NCBI GenBank assembly: GCA_963703655.1
Contig: CAVPFA010000007.1
Location: 53,370 to 117,369 of the forward strand
Direction of reading: 5' to 3'
Length of the DNA stretch: 64,000 nucleotides
Source of the DNA: CAVPFA01 sp963703655
Lineage (GTDB): Bacteria; Actinomycetota; Acidimicrobiia; Acidimicrobiales; Bog-793
The translations under genes and the position numbers were made by a program. The notes beneath the pieces are model-generated. The model did not search any database, was not told the DNA's origin, and saw only the letters and a list, made by a program, of their open reading frames with translations. Shown here one piece after another: positions 1-8,241 of this stretch (the first letter of the stretch is position 1; every line of letters begins with the position of its first letter).

Positions 1-323
1 ACCACCAAAAGCGGGACCCCGTGCAGCAGAAACTCACCAGAAGCAGCGGCACTTACGCCCATGACTCCAGCGATCGATAGGTCGAAATCCCCCGAGCGCA
101 ACACAATAGTCTCGGCCAAGGCTAAGAGCAGTAACACCCCCTGCGAATTTAGTATCACGGTGAAGTTGCCGACGCTGAAAAAGGTATGTGGCAGTGCTAG
201 CGAGAACCCAATCACCATAAGCAGCAACACGCCGACTAGACCGAATCGCCCCATCGCTACGAGCACACCGCTGAGACGCGCTCGCATCGCTGTAGCGGGC
301 CCTTGTTTGAGCCCATCCGGCAT
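1..323 (-). CDS. ABC sugar-type transporter permease (RbsC-like), N-terminal part
   Basis: An open minus-strand frame of about 107 codons begins at an ATG at 323 and runs off the left edge, so the C-terminus is missing. The protein is strongly hydrophobic and includes the permease-like string LALAETIVLRSGDFDLSIAG, a hallmark of the ribose/xylose branch of ABC permeases (BPD_transp_2), where it belongs to the early membrane helices. An in-frame TAG directly upstream of the ATG limits the start. It lies downstream of the periplasmic binding protein on the same strand, which is the usual partner. The ATPase subunit is not in the window. Substrate cannot be told; a sugar or similar small polar compound is expected. 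Confidence 0.75.
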   Translation of the reverse strand, partial: MPDGLKQGPATAMRARLSGVLVAMGRFGLVGVLLLMVIGFSLALPHTFFSVGNFTVILNSQGVLLLLALAETIVLRSGDFDLSIAGVMGVSAAASGEFLLHGVPLLV

Positions 324-474
324 GTTGCTAATCAATCAGTTCCGCTCCTGCCCACTAAGCGGGCGAACATGGCGCATCAAACCGATGACCGCCCTACCTG
401 GCCTCTCTTTCCAACACAAGACCGCTCACAACCAACCCCCCGCGAGCGATCCTGGAACAACGCTAAGGCACTTA

Positions 475-1640
475 CTAGTTACCCCATACGGGCCCGTAGA
501 TCGTCTTCGGGTTACTAAAGGCCTTGAACAGATGACTATCGTTTGTGCCCGCGTTCGCCTTCGTGATCAGCTGCGATGGGACCATCGTGTCGGCGACCGG
601 AAGCCTGGGCAATCCGAGCATTCCGCGCTCCGCTGCGTTAATGAGGAGCCACCCCACCCACTGACCCGGGGAAACGAGATGTCTCCGATCAAGGAGGTGT
701 GGCGACTACGAAGAGAGCTGAGCTGAGCTGCTACCCCGTCGTGGGCCACGATCTTAACGGACGGATCGACCTGGTTCACCGCATCCTGCGCATAGGGCTC
801 AACCTCGTCGAATACGGGAAAGATCGCCTTGATCTGCGGATGCGCCCGCAACATTGTCGCTATTTGCGGTTCCACCGACGTCGCCAAGGTGGCCTCATCG
901 AGAGACCCGACGAAGGTGGCGCAGGAAGGGCACAGCTTGGCCGCCTGCGCCTGCGCGCCATGAATAAGATCGTTGTGGTCGGTCAACGTGGTGATTCCGT
1001 AGATGCCAATGTCCGAGCGGCAACTCGTTGTATCGAGGAGCAGATCGGTTGCTACCGCCCCATCATTCGTAAAGTTACCGGTCACGTGTGCATACACTCC
1101 CGGATACAGCGCATCGTGCGGGTCGCCATTCATAAGGTCAATTAACTTGATATGCGCTGCAACTGCCGACTTTAGCGGTGTCGAAACCAGCTGCCACGGA
1201 ATAGCGTACGTGATGATCACCGAGGCATGCTGGGCCACCGCCTCGGCCAGCCCAGAATCCCAGGACGTTACGGTGGCCTGTCCGTCGAACGTGGTTGGCC
1301 TTAGTCCGGCGAATTTTGCGGCCGCGGTGAAACCCTGTGCTGTCGCAGACAGAAGAGGATTCACCAAAGGAAGAATCAGCCACACCGACTTCCCATGGTT
1401 CTTTGCGATGTCGATCTTCGGCCCGGGCGACGGCACCACCGGAACTTTTGTGGCCTTCGCTACTCCAGCCGCTGCTGCCGTGACACATCTCGACGCGGCC
1501 AAGGATCCAGGACTATTATTGTTAGTGGTGGCAGTGGTGCCACCAGTCCACGCGGTTAACGCGAGGACCCCTACAACTAGAGATACAACTACACTGACGT
1601 AGCCAATGATCTTGCGGACGCTCGCCTGGCGAGATTTCAT
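475..1640 (-). CDS. Periplasmic sugar-type substrate-binding protein, frameshifted near the C-terminus
   Basis: Predicted periplasmic-binding-protein-like (Peripla_BP_4, RbsB type) protein feeding the adjacent permease. The ATG at 1640 is chosen because a strong GGGGGAGG ribosome site lies just upstream; it gives a lipid-anchor-free signal segment (MKSRQASVRKIIGYVSVVVS and following). An upstream ATG at 1679 lacks this context. The binding fold is readable as LILPLVNPLLSATAQGF, then the hinge-type SVIITYAIPWQL and IKAIFPVFDE. At about 667-672 the frame shifts: the original frame runs into unrelated residues, whereas the alternate frame resumes with GQWVGWLLINAAERGML and ends at 475. One missing base in a CCCCGGG run explains it. 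Sequence error or recent mutation cannot be separated here. Confidence 0.75.
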
Positions 1641-1728
1641 ACTGGCCTCCCCCTCTGATTTTATACTATCTCTCTCCATTTGATTCTCTCAGCTTATGAC
1701 TATGGTGCCGAGTTCTGGCCTCTCGGTC

Positions 1729-3069
1729 TTAGGCCTCGTACGGAATGAGGCATTCGTTGCTGAGTGGCATGCGGTCGTCCTTTTCCGACGACAAGGCCGA
1801 CGTGATGAATCTAAGCGATCCATCGGCTCCGCCGGCATAGGTATACCCTGCCTTCTTTACCCCTCCTTGATATACCGCGTTTAAGTTGCTTCGATCCTGA
1901 AGAGATGCGATGTCATCGATCGGGTTCACGTCCAGCACAAGGAAGTCGGCAAGCTTTCCGGGTTGTAACGTACCGAGGCTTTTCGAGAGTCCTGCTGCCA
2001 CCGAACCGTTTCGGGTAGCGGCGATGATGGCGTCCATTGGAGTCATGCCGTACCTAACCATGGTCTCCAGCTCAAGCGCGATTCCTCGCTGCGGGTTGAA
2101 AGCATGCCCAGAGTCGCTGCCGACGACCATCGGTATCTTGGCATCAAGCGCCATTTGGAAACTCGCGATATGTGAATCGAGATCTTTGACCATAGCGTCA
2201 ACGACCCAGTCTGGAAATCCAACCTCCCGCCCTTTGTGCACATACAAATACAAAACGGAGAGCGTAGGATCGAAGATAGTCCCAAAGTCGCGCATCAGTT
2301 TGACACCCTCCTCATCAAGGAAGGACCCATGCTCAAGAGTCGTCACACCGGCGCGAACCGCGTTCTTGATGCTGTCTGTGGTCATGGCGTGTGCGGCGAC
2401 CCGGACGTGATTACGACGGGCCTCATAAACCGCGGCCGACATCTCTTCTTCGGACATCGTCAGCCTGTGCGTACCGGCAAAGGGAGAGATACCGGCACCG
2501 CTGGCCGAGACCTTGATGCACTTCGTGCCATATTTGATTTGCTCGCGAACGGCCTTACGTACCTCCCACTCTCCATCTACTATATCGCCGAGAGAGTATT
2601 CGTTTTTAACCCAGTGACCATAGGCGTCCGAGAGTCCGCCTGTACTCGACAGGATCCGGCCGCCCGGAACTAAACGAGGTCCGGTCAGGACACCCTTTTG
2701 AATGAGCTTCGACGTCGACACAGACACCTGGCCTCGACTTCCAACCTCGCGAGCGGAGGTAAAGCCCGATTCGAGGAGGGTCTGTGAGTTCTTCGCGTGG
2801 TAGAGAGTGCTTTCCTCGATTGGCCGTCGGAGGTCATAGTCCTCCCAGCATGTCACTTCTTCGTAAACGCCATGAAAGTGACAATCGATCATCCCTGGCA
2901 TGACAAATTTGCCATCCAGATCAATCTCTCTATCGTCGTTACCCGCCCGGATCGAGTCGATGCTTCCCACTGATTCAATTCGTCCGTCCACGACAGAGAA
3001 GGCGCTCCGCTCGACCGGATCCCCACCGGTGCCATCGATGAACGTCGAGCCGCTATAGATGATTCGCAT
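1729..3069 (-). CDS. Imidazolonepropionase-like metal-dependent amidohydrolase
   Basis: A 446-residue amidohydrolase-superfamily enzyme, likely cytoplasmic, hydrolysing a cyclic amide, imide or dipeptide-like bond; the substrate is unknown. Metal-ligand motifs are all present: HxH at residues 64 and 66 (DCHFHG), a lysine in IKVSASG, histidines in AAHA and LEHGS, and the aspartate in GSDSGH. The C-terminal beta-sandwich segment GTLQPGKLADFLVLD is typical of the imidazolonepropionase-like branch. The ATG at 3069 is used because the first residues MRIIYSGSTFIDGTG match the family start; the open frame extends further upstream through the operator and the regulator gene, which is implausible. It is divergent from the GntR gene and shares its operator, so induction by its own pathway compound is likely. 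Confidence 0.85.
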   Translation of the reverse strand: MRIIYSGSTFIDGTGGDPVERSAFSVVDGRIESVGSIDSIRAGNDDREIDLDGKFVMPGMIDCHFHGVYEEVTCWEDYDLRRPIEESTLYHAKNSQTLLESGFTSAREVGSRGQVSVSTSKLIQKGVLTGPRLVPGGRILSSTGGLSDAYGHWVKNEYSLGDIVDGEWEVRKAVREQIKYGTKCIKVSASGAGISPFAGTHRLTMSEEEMSAAVYEARRNHVRVAAHAMTTDSIKNAVRAGVTTLEHGSFLDEEGVKLMRDFGTIFDPTLSVLYLYVHKGREVGFPDWVVDAMVKDLDSHIASFQMALDAKIPMVVGSDSGHAFNPQRGIALELETMVRYGMTPMDAIIAATRNGSVAAGLSKSLGTLQPGKLADFLVLDVNPIDDIASLQDRSNLNAVYQGGVKKAGYTYAGGADGSLRFITSALSSEKDDRMPLSNECLIPYEA

Positions 3070-3084
3070 CGTCAGGCCGTCGCC

Positions 3085-3111
3085 GCACACCGTGTACAGT
3101 ACACGGTGTGC
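3085..3111. promoter_or_regulatory. Perfect 27-bp palindrome, probable GntR operator
   Basis: Arms GCACACCGTGTAC and its exact reverse complement flank a single central A. It lies between the divergent amidohydrolase and GntR-family genes. Its core (TGTGTACNGTACACG) matches the second palindrome at 3899-3913, so both are probably bound by the regulator encoded next to them. FCD-type GntR proteins commonly bind short dyads with a GTNNAC-like core. Confidence 0.7.
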
Positions 3112-3162
3112 CTGAGAACCGCAAGCAAAACCGCGGCAGCCATCCCTGGGCATGACGGCACG

Positions 3163-3838
3163 GTGAACCAACCAGATGCACTGAACAGGATCCGGCGTGA
3201 CCGGGCAAACCTCGCCGACGAGGCCTACGCCCAGCTCGTGGCAGCGGTGACGTCGGGGGCTTTGCAGGCCGGCTACCCGCTCGTCCAAGAACGCCTGGCC
3301 GAGCAGCTCAACATCAGTCGGACCCCAGTCAGGGACGCTCTCCAGCGCCTTGAGCGCGAGGGCATCATCGAACCAGCAGGTCGTCGCGGCTACGTGCTTC
3401 GAGCGCTGTCAACGACAGACATCGAGCATTTCTACGAGGCCAGAGAAGCAGTCGAGAGCTATGCCGCGCGTCAGGCCACGGAAGCCGGCAAGGCTGCCGT
3501 CGCCCACGTCGAGGATGCACTCGACGCGCGCAGCGACAATGCCCTGGGAAACCCAGCAACAGGCCTTCGAGGTCAACCGCCTCTTCCATCGTGCGGTGGT
3601 TGAAGCCACGAATAATCGCTACCTGATCGGGTTCTTCGACAATGTTTGGGGTAGCAGCAACACGCTGCGAGTGTGGGCGCACTTCTACGCGGCACAACCG
3701 CACACCTCCGACGACGTCGTTACCGCCCATATCGACGTTCTCGTCGCGTTGCGCGGCGGCTCCGGTGTCGCGGCCTCCGACGTGATGGCGGAGCACATCC
3801 GCGCGGGCTACCGGCATCATTTCGGCCTCGACTCTTGA
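3163..3838 (+). CDS. GntR-family (FCD-type) transcriptional regulator, frameshifted
   Basis: The N-terminal winged helix is clear: AYAQLVAAVTSGALQAGYPL, then the recognition region QLNISRTPVRDALQRLEREG, followed by the wing with RRGYVLRALS. The ligand-binding FCD all-alpha domain starts around the segment FYEAREAVESYAAR and continues in a second frame (VNRLFHRAVVEATNNRYL, ending YRHHFGLDS). The switch occurs at about 3530-3545, so the gene as sequenced is broken by one base. The start is uncertain: GTG at 3163 is used; a GTG at 3106 lies inside the operator. The regulator sits between the amidohydrolase and the P450, both preceded by matching palindromes, and most likely represses both. Confidence 0.75.
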
Positions 3839-3898
3839 ACCGCCCTCACTCTAGGCGCTCATCCACGGTTCCTTGCCAGTCAAAGATTTCAGGAGTAC

Positions 3899-3913
3899 TG
3901 TATACGGTATACA
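3899..3913. promoter_or_regulatory. 15-bp palindrome upstream of the P450, second GntR operator
   Basis: TGTATAC, central G, GTATACA: a perfect dyad about 95 bases before the P450 start. It shares the consensus TGTRTACNGTAYAC with the palindrome at 3085-3111, which links the P450-ferredoxin pair to the GntR gene. An in-frame ATG overlaps the dyad at 3913, but a GTG at 4009 with a good ribosome site is the likelier start. Confidence 0.65.
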
Positions 3914-4008
3914 TGACTCGTCGTGTGCTGGCCCCGGCGCATGACCAGTTGCCCGGATCTCGTCGGCGACGCTGCTCTGAGTCGAACTGGCGCTGGAGGT
4001 GGGGAGGA

Positions 4009-5223
4009 GTGTCGCTGCCGTCACAGGATTTCGACTATCTCGGGAAAGCGCTCGACGACGTCTTCACGAGCTACGGAAAGCTGCGGGCTGAGTGTCCGGT
4101 CGGCTGGAGCGATAGGTACGGAGGGTTCTGGTTCCTCGCTAAGTATGACGACATCTGGGCCGCTGAGCAGGATCCCGACTCCTTCTCGGTGGCACCGGGA
4201 ATGCTGTTTCCCTCCCTCGGCAACGAACGACCCCTCATCCCGCTCGACATCGATCCACCTCAGCTCCAACGCTACCGTCGCATGCTCCTCCCGGCATTCA
4301 CTGCCAGCCGGATGGAGCGCCTCGAGCCGTACGTTCGTAGCATCGCCAACGAACTGATCGACCAACTCGCCGGCAAAGAAGTGTTTGACGCCAGCCTCGA
4401 GTACGCGCGGTTGCTTTCCATGATCGTCTTCGGGGAAATGGCAGGATTGCCGAGAGCAGACAACGACAGATTCCAGTCCTGGGTGGAGCGGACCCTCTAC
4501 GGAAGAACGGAGGATCCCGACGACGCGGCGGCTGCCGCGAAAGAGGTCGAGACCTACTTCCGAGAGCTTCGAAGGGACCGGCTGACCAGCGACCGGAAGG
4601 ACGATTTGATCGGCAGGCTCCTCCAATCAGACGCGGACGGTCGGGTCCTGGGCGAGGACGAGTTCGCCGACTACTGCCTCCTGCTGCTCATCGCCGGTCT
4701 TGAGACGTCTGCATGGTCCATCCGATCCGCCCTTTGGCACCTCGCCCAACACCCCGAGGATCGTCGCCGACTCGTCACCTCCCCGGAGCTGATTGTCCCC
4801 GCGACCGAGGAGTTCCTCCGTTGCATGGCGCCCGTGCAGGGCATGGCTAGGACAGTGAAACGAGAGATCGAGGTCCGAGGACAACGCATTCCAGCCGGAG
4901 AGCGGGTCGTGCTGATGTTCGGGTCAGCGAACCGTGACGAAGAGGTGTTCGAGACTGCCGATCAAGTGGTGATAGACCGGCGCGAGAATCCTCACCTGGC
5001 ATTTGGCGTTGGCGCGCACCGTTGCCTCGGCTCGAACCTGGGCCGGCGGGAGGTTCGGATCGGGCTCGAGGAACTATTGCAGCGGGTACCAGACTTCGAG
5101 CTGGTGGACACCGATACCCCGTGGTGGGGCATCGGGCCACTTCGCCTTCGGCAGCCTTCGGCCGGCGCGGCGAATCCAGGTATCCGCTCGGCGAACGGCT
5201 CCAGAGGAGGCGAGGATCGATGA
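4009..5223 (+). CDS. Cytochrome P450 monooxygenase
   Basis: A soluble bacterial class I P450 of 404 residues. The I-helix oxygen-binding motif AGLETS is at about residues 229-234, the K-helix ExxR is in EEFLR, and the heme loop FGVGAHRCLG starts near residue 332 with the thiolate Cys at 339. The GTG at 4009 is preferred because GGAGGT lies 8 bases upstream and the protein then begins at family length; earlier in-frame starts add an arginine-rich leader lying over the operator. It overlaps the ferredoxin start by ATGA, implying translational coupling. With the upstream operator it looks inducible, hydroxylating a compound imported or opened by the neighbouring transporter and amidohydrolase (inference). 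Confidence 0.9.
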   Translation: MSLPSQDFDYLGKALDDVFTSYGKLRAECPVGWSDRYGGFWFLAKYDDIWAAEQDPDSFSVAPGMLFPSLGNERPLIPLDIDPPQLQRYRRMLLPAFTASRMERLEPYVRSIANELIDQLAGKEVFDASLEYARLLSMIVFGEMAGLPRADNDRFQSWVERTLYGRTEDPDDAAAAAKEVETYFRELRRDRLTSDRKDDLIGRLLQSDADGRVLGEDEFADYCLLLLIAGLETSAWSIRSALWHLAQHPEDRRRLVTSPELIVPATEEFLRCMAPVQGMARTVKREIEVRGQRIPAGERVVLMFGSANRDEEVFETADQVVIDRRENPHLAFGVGAHRCLGSNLGRREVRIGLEELLQRVPDFELVDTDTPWWGIGPLRLRQPSAGAANPGIRSANGSRGGEDR

Positions 5224-5432
5224 GGGTCTCGGTCGACCCGGACCGGTGCCAAGGCCACAACCGCTGCCATGTGCTCGTCCCGGAGGTTTTCGACGTTGAC
5301 GATTTGGGCTACGCCGTTGTGACGCAGGTGGTGGTCCCTCAGCACCTCCGGGACCGAGCCTTCGAAGCGGTTCGCAACTGCCCGGAGCGGGCAATCTCTG
5401 TAGTCGACAGTCAGTCGGTACCAGGCAGATGA
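5220..5432 (+). CDS. 3Fe-4S ferredoxin, P450 redox partner
   Basis: A 70-residue ferredoxin of the type that accompanies actinobacterial P450s. Cluster ligands are visible as CxxHxxC (CQGHNRC), where the usual middle cysteine is histidine, and a distal CP in RNCPERAI; this spacing fits a 3Fe-4S or His-variant cluster. The ATG overlaps the P450 stop codon (ATGA), so the two proteins are made together. Its role is to pass electrons from a ferredoxin reductase, not encoded in the window, to the P450 heme. The sequence ends a few residues after ISVVDSQS, normal for the family. Confidence 0.9.
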   Translation: MRVSVDPDRCQGHNRCHVLVPEVFDVDDLGYAVVTQVVVPQHLRDRAFEAVRNCPERAISVVDSQSVPGR

Positions 5433-5766
5433 GCGGGCTGACCCGGCGACGGGCGCGTCAGACCTGAGGAAGGCGTCGCCCACACGGATTTCAATGCGTC
5501 GCGGAATCTCCGACCAGGTTCGTCGCAACAGCGCATAACTTTGCCACTTTTGCTCTGCTTGGACCTACAAAAGCCCTGGTCAGCACAGTGTTCAGAGGTT
5601 ACGACGTGTGAAGGTTGTGCTGAATGCATACTCTTTGTTTTCGCTGATTCTGCGTGATTGCCGTACTGCCCTCGTCGAGGACCGTGTTCACTTGGTCTCC
5701 TCCGATGGCACATTTGAAATCTTCGACGACTCCAAGAGTAGTGGAGTGCCACCTGGTACAGCGGGG
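5433..5766. other. Intergenic, no gene supported
   Basis: About 330 bases after the ferredoxin. Several short frames cross it on both strands but none shows a family signature, a ribosome site or a consistent end. A less GC-rich patch around 5530-5640 could hold a promoter, but no clear -35/-10 pair is visible. Confidence 0.5.
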
Positions 5767-6015
5767 TCAGAGCTGGGCAGCGGCGTTCCGAACCTCGGCA
5801 TACAGCCCCTCGTCCCACTCCCCCAACGCCCTGAGGCAGTCCGGGGGCGTGCTCGGGTTGTGCGCAGCGAACAGCGCCTGTTCTCGTGTCGGATGCTTAG
5901 GGCGCTTGTGGCGGTCCACCCTGTGGTCCCAGTCGGGCGGACCCACGAAGATGCCACAGTCTCCGAAGTAAATCTCCCGGCACCGGCGCTTTTCGGCCTG
6001 GAACTCATCACTGCT
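5767..6015 (-). pseudogene. Start-less open frame, probable 3' remnant of an unknown gene
   Basis: A minus-strand frame of 82 residues opens directly after a TGA and ends at 5767 with no ATG, GTG or TTG near its beginning. Its translation looks protein-like: KRRCREIYFGDCGIFVGPPD, then DHRVDRHKRPKHPTREQALF, then a mixed helix GEWDEGLYAEVRNAAAQL. A second minus frame upstream, including TLAESDKVGRSQGESTAVSQ, could be its N-terminal part joined by a one-base shift near 6000-6015. The family is not recognised. It may be a decayed accessory gene or another frameshifted one. Confidence 0.35.
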
Positions 6016-6309
6016 TCAATGCCTGACATCGACTCAAAGGTACCCCTGGCCTGTGACACGGCGGTGGACTCGCCTTGGCTTCGCCCTACCTTGTCGGACT
6101 CAGCGAGGGTGAGCGGCTCAGCTTGATTGGCGAGCAGCTTGATTTGAAGCTGTCGAACGGGCAGACCGGAAGAGCAGTCCTGACGGACATCTCTGGTGCC
6201 TGACCGGAGTACGTGAGGCACCGTTCTGATTCCTGACGGCGTCGGTGGTCAGGGTCAGGCCGCTTAGGGTGCCGCCGTTCTCGTCTAATCTTTTTCACAA
6301 GGCTCGTTG

Positions 6310-6331
6310 AAACTTAGCACGTGCTAAGTTT
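6310..6331. promoter_or_regulatory. 22-bp perfect palindrome upstream of tRNA-Leu
   Basis: AAACTTAGCAC is followed directly by its reverse complement GTGCTAAGTTT with no loop, so it is a DNA dyad rather than a hairpin terminator. A third copy of the half-site CTTAGCAC occurs at about 6382. It sits about 85 bases before the tRNA gene in an otherwise gene-free stretch. An operator or a recombinase core site are both possible. Confidence 0.5.
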
Positions 6332-6415
6332 TCGGCGACTTCTTGACCTGCGGGGATGCGTAAGACTGTTTAGGCAAATGGCTTAGCACCCCCGCTGATC
6401 AGGAAAAGCCTGGTA

Positions 6416-6498
6416 GCCCGGATGGCGGAATGGCAGACGCGGCGGCCTCAAAAGCCGTTGTCCGAAAGGGCGTGCGGGTTCAAGTCCCGCTCCGGGCA
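6416..6498 (+). tRNA. tRNA-Leu (anticodon CAA)
   Basis: Acceptor GCCCGGA pairs with TCCGGGC, with A as discriminator. The anticodon stem CGGC/GCCG holds the loop CTCAAAA, giving anticodon CAA. A long variable arm (TTGTCCGAAAGGGCGT) marks a class II tRNA. The T arm is GCGGG/CCCGC with loop TTCAAGT. CCA is not encoded; the next bases are CACCG, the start of the tandem repeat that follows. Confidence 0.93.
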
Positions 6499-6580
6499 CA
6501 CCGCTCCGGGCACACCGCTCCGGGCACACCGCTCCGGGCACAGACCGCTCCGGGCACAGACCGCTCCGGGCTCCGGGCAC
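6487..6580 (+). repeat. Tandem array of the tRNA-Leu 3' end
   Basis: The last 14 bases of the tRNA region, CCGCTCCGGGCACA, occur four times head to tail (6487-6542), then once with a GA spacer (6543-6558), then a degraded copy to about 6580. The first unit overlaps the tRNA acceptor and T arm. The array probably arose by slippage or by repeated site-specific recombination at the tRNA 3' end. Confidence 0.85.
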
Positions 6581-7238
6581 GGCCGGCAGGCCGAGGGCAT
6601 AGATGCAGGTCAACAAGCTGTGCCTACGGCTGAGATGACACGAGGCGCATTCCGTGGTCAAAACTTGGTCACAACTGGCCGCAGCGACGTTCCTGATCCC
6701 TGCTGGGACGTGGCAGTTGGCCGGTGCTTTCGGTACGACGCTCGTGGTGGGCCTCGGCGCGTACACCTGGACTCGTGACCGCGGGCGGAGCTTCGACCTT
6801 CAGGAGTCAGATCAAGCCCGGCGAGCAGGCGCGATCTCGAGTGGACCCACGATCCGGACGATCCCCTTCTCAAAGCGACCGTAATCAATACCTCCGAGCT
6901 GCCCATCCGAGTGCCGTCGCCGGCCAAGCGGCCGGTGAGCCGCCAGGATGCCGGGGTTTCTGTAGCCAGGGTGGCTGACGCGCTCGGCGTATCGGTGCAA
7001 GCCGTCTCCCACTGGGGGGTCGGAGCACGCCAGCCGAGACCGAAGAACGCATTGCCTGTGTCGAGCTACTCGAGTCACTTGATGAGGCCGGAAGGTGAGC
7101 GCGCCGGCCATCCCCGATCCTGAGCAAGTGCCGTTCCTGCCGTTGTGGCCCAAAACGGGCCAGATATATTGAGGCTTTCGCGAGCCTCCACCTACCGGGC
7201 GGTCAATCACCTGAGACTCCGCGCCCCAAGCCTTTAGA
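6581..7238 (+). other. Fragmented small frames including a helix-turn-helix segment
   Basis: No intact gene is supported. A plus frame from 6654 gives a membrane-anchor-like start (FGTTLVVGLGAYTWTRDRGR). A second frame reads PDDPLLKATVINTSELPIRV, common in small membrane proteins. A third, from GTG 6911, gives a helix-turn-helix-like segment VARVADALGVSVQAVSHW and, after a one-base shift, ETEERIACVELLESLDEAGR ending with TGA at 7098. The segments suggest one or two small genes broken by indels, perhaps a Cro/C1-like regulator. Function is not assigned. Confidence 0.35.
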
Positions 7239-7802
7239 TCAGCTGACGCTACTGAACCCAGCGGTGCTGCTCTTACCGACCTTGCCTCCTGCTAAAGGTA
7301 CGAAGAGGGATCCCAGGCAAGATGTCGCGGGGACGTTAGGATCCTCGGTATACAGAGTTCCCGTGAAGTTGGTTTGTCCATCCACTGACTCTGGGGCCGT
7401 CGTGTCGATCATGCCCCAGCAGTTGCGGGTGCCCTTTGCCCAAGCCACCAACGCCACTTCGCTGTCGTTCGCCACGTAGACCGAAACGACGCGTGGACCA
7501 CTGGAGTTGGTGCCCGACACGACGGAAAGACCGGTGTCGATTGGGCCGAGGCTGAGAGCGGAGTAGGTCTGGTTGTTCTGCGTATAGTAGGTCTTGGCGG
7601 CCGTCAATGCGGTCTGCAAGTTGGACTGCGTAGCAGTGTCGTTGGCCGACTTGGTAACCGACAGGAACGTTGGGATGGCGATCGCCAGCAGGATGCCGAT
7701 GATCAGCAGGACGACGAGGAGTTCGATGAGCGTGAAACCCCCGTCTCCTCTCTTGTCGATCCTGAGACGTCTCACGCCGAGCCTGGTTGGACTACCTGAC
7801 AT
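7239..7802 (-). CDS. Type IV prepilin-like protein
   Basis: A 187-residue pseudopilin or major pilin. After a short basic leader the class III signal GG|FTLIELLVVLLIIGILLA is plain: cleavage follows the glycine, the mature protein starts with Phe, Glu is at +5, and a 20-residue hydrophobic alpha1-N helix follows. The C-terminal region carries a pair of cysteines (NCWGMID and SCLGSLF) fit for a D-region disulfide. The ATG at 7802 has a strong GAGGAGG site 8 bases upstream. No pilus assembly genes (pilB, pilC, pilD) are adjacent, so it must be served by machinery elsewhere. It lies between the tRNA-Leu array and the second copy of the tRNA 3' end. Confidence 0.88.
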   Translation of the reverse strand: MSGSPTRLGVRRLRIDKRGDGGFTLIELLVVLLIIGILLAIAIPTFLSVTKSANDTATQSNLQTALTAAKTYYTQNNQTYSALSLGPIDTGLSVVSGTNSSGPRVVSVYVANDSEVALVAWAKGTRNCWGMIDTTAPESVDGQTNFTGTLYTEDPNVPATSCLGSLFVPLAGGKVGKSSTAGFSSVS

Positions 7803-7923
7803 GATGCTGTCCTCCTCGTCTAGACAGCCGTTGCATTGTCTACAGCAGTATTGAGAAGCTTACTGCTCTTGCTCGTTCGCAGGATCTGAGTCGGTCTTCA
7901 TGGCGGCCGGCTGACCTACATCG

Positions 7924-8194
7924 ATGCTCACCAACTCGCCGAGCGCCGGCCATGTCGACAGGCTCCTCGAGAGCCCGGCGTGGCACGCCCAGGCGGCCTG
8001 CCGTGGCAAGGGGACGGACACGTGGTTCCCAGGCCTCTTACGAGGCGATGGACGACGCAAGGGCCGTCTGCCAAGCCTGCCCGGTGCGGCAGGCCTGCTT
8101 CGACTACGCCGTCGCCGCGGTGGAGCTCCTTCGTGGCGTGTGGGCCGAGACGTCGGAGCGGGAGCGGCGGCGGTTGCGCAAGGTGGGGGCGTGA
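7924..8194 (+). CDS. WhiB-family iron-sulfur transcription factor, frameshifted
   Basis: Small actinobacterial [4Fe-4S] regulator that works with sigma factors. The four cysteines are readable across two frames: the first in WHAQAACRGKG (frame of 7924), then AVCQACPVRQAC with the CxxC...C pattern (frame of 7952). The family turn GVWAE and a basic C-terminal helix SERERRRLRKVG follow. The frame changes at about 8023-8035 within the stretch after WFP; one base added or lost explains it. Being restricted to Actinomycetota, it is a useful taxonomic marker. Which WhiB class it belongs to cannot be told. Confidence 0.8.
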
Positions 8195-8241
8195 CCACTT
8201 CAGGTCACTAAGAGGATCTCGCCCTGATAACCAGAGTGACG

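Noticed and set aside
61..726. 221-residue plus-strand open frame at the left end
   Set aside because: It is the complement of the ABC permease and binding-protein genes; its translation has no domain features, and the minus strand explains the sequence.
3673..4008. N-terminal extension of the first P450
   Set aside because: It overlaps the GntR gene and the operator and encodes an Arg-rich stretch; the GTG at 4009 has a ribosome site.
6310..6331. Rho-independent terminator
   Set aside because: The dyad has no loop and no T tract on either strand.
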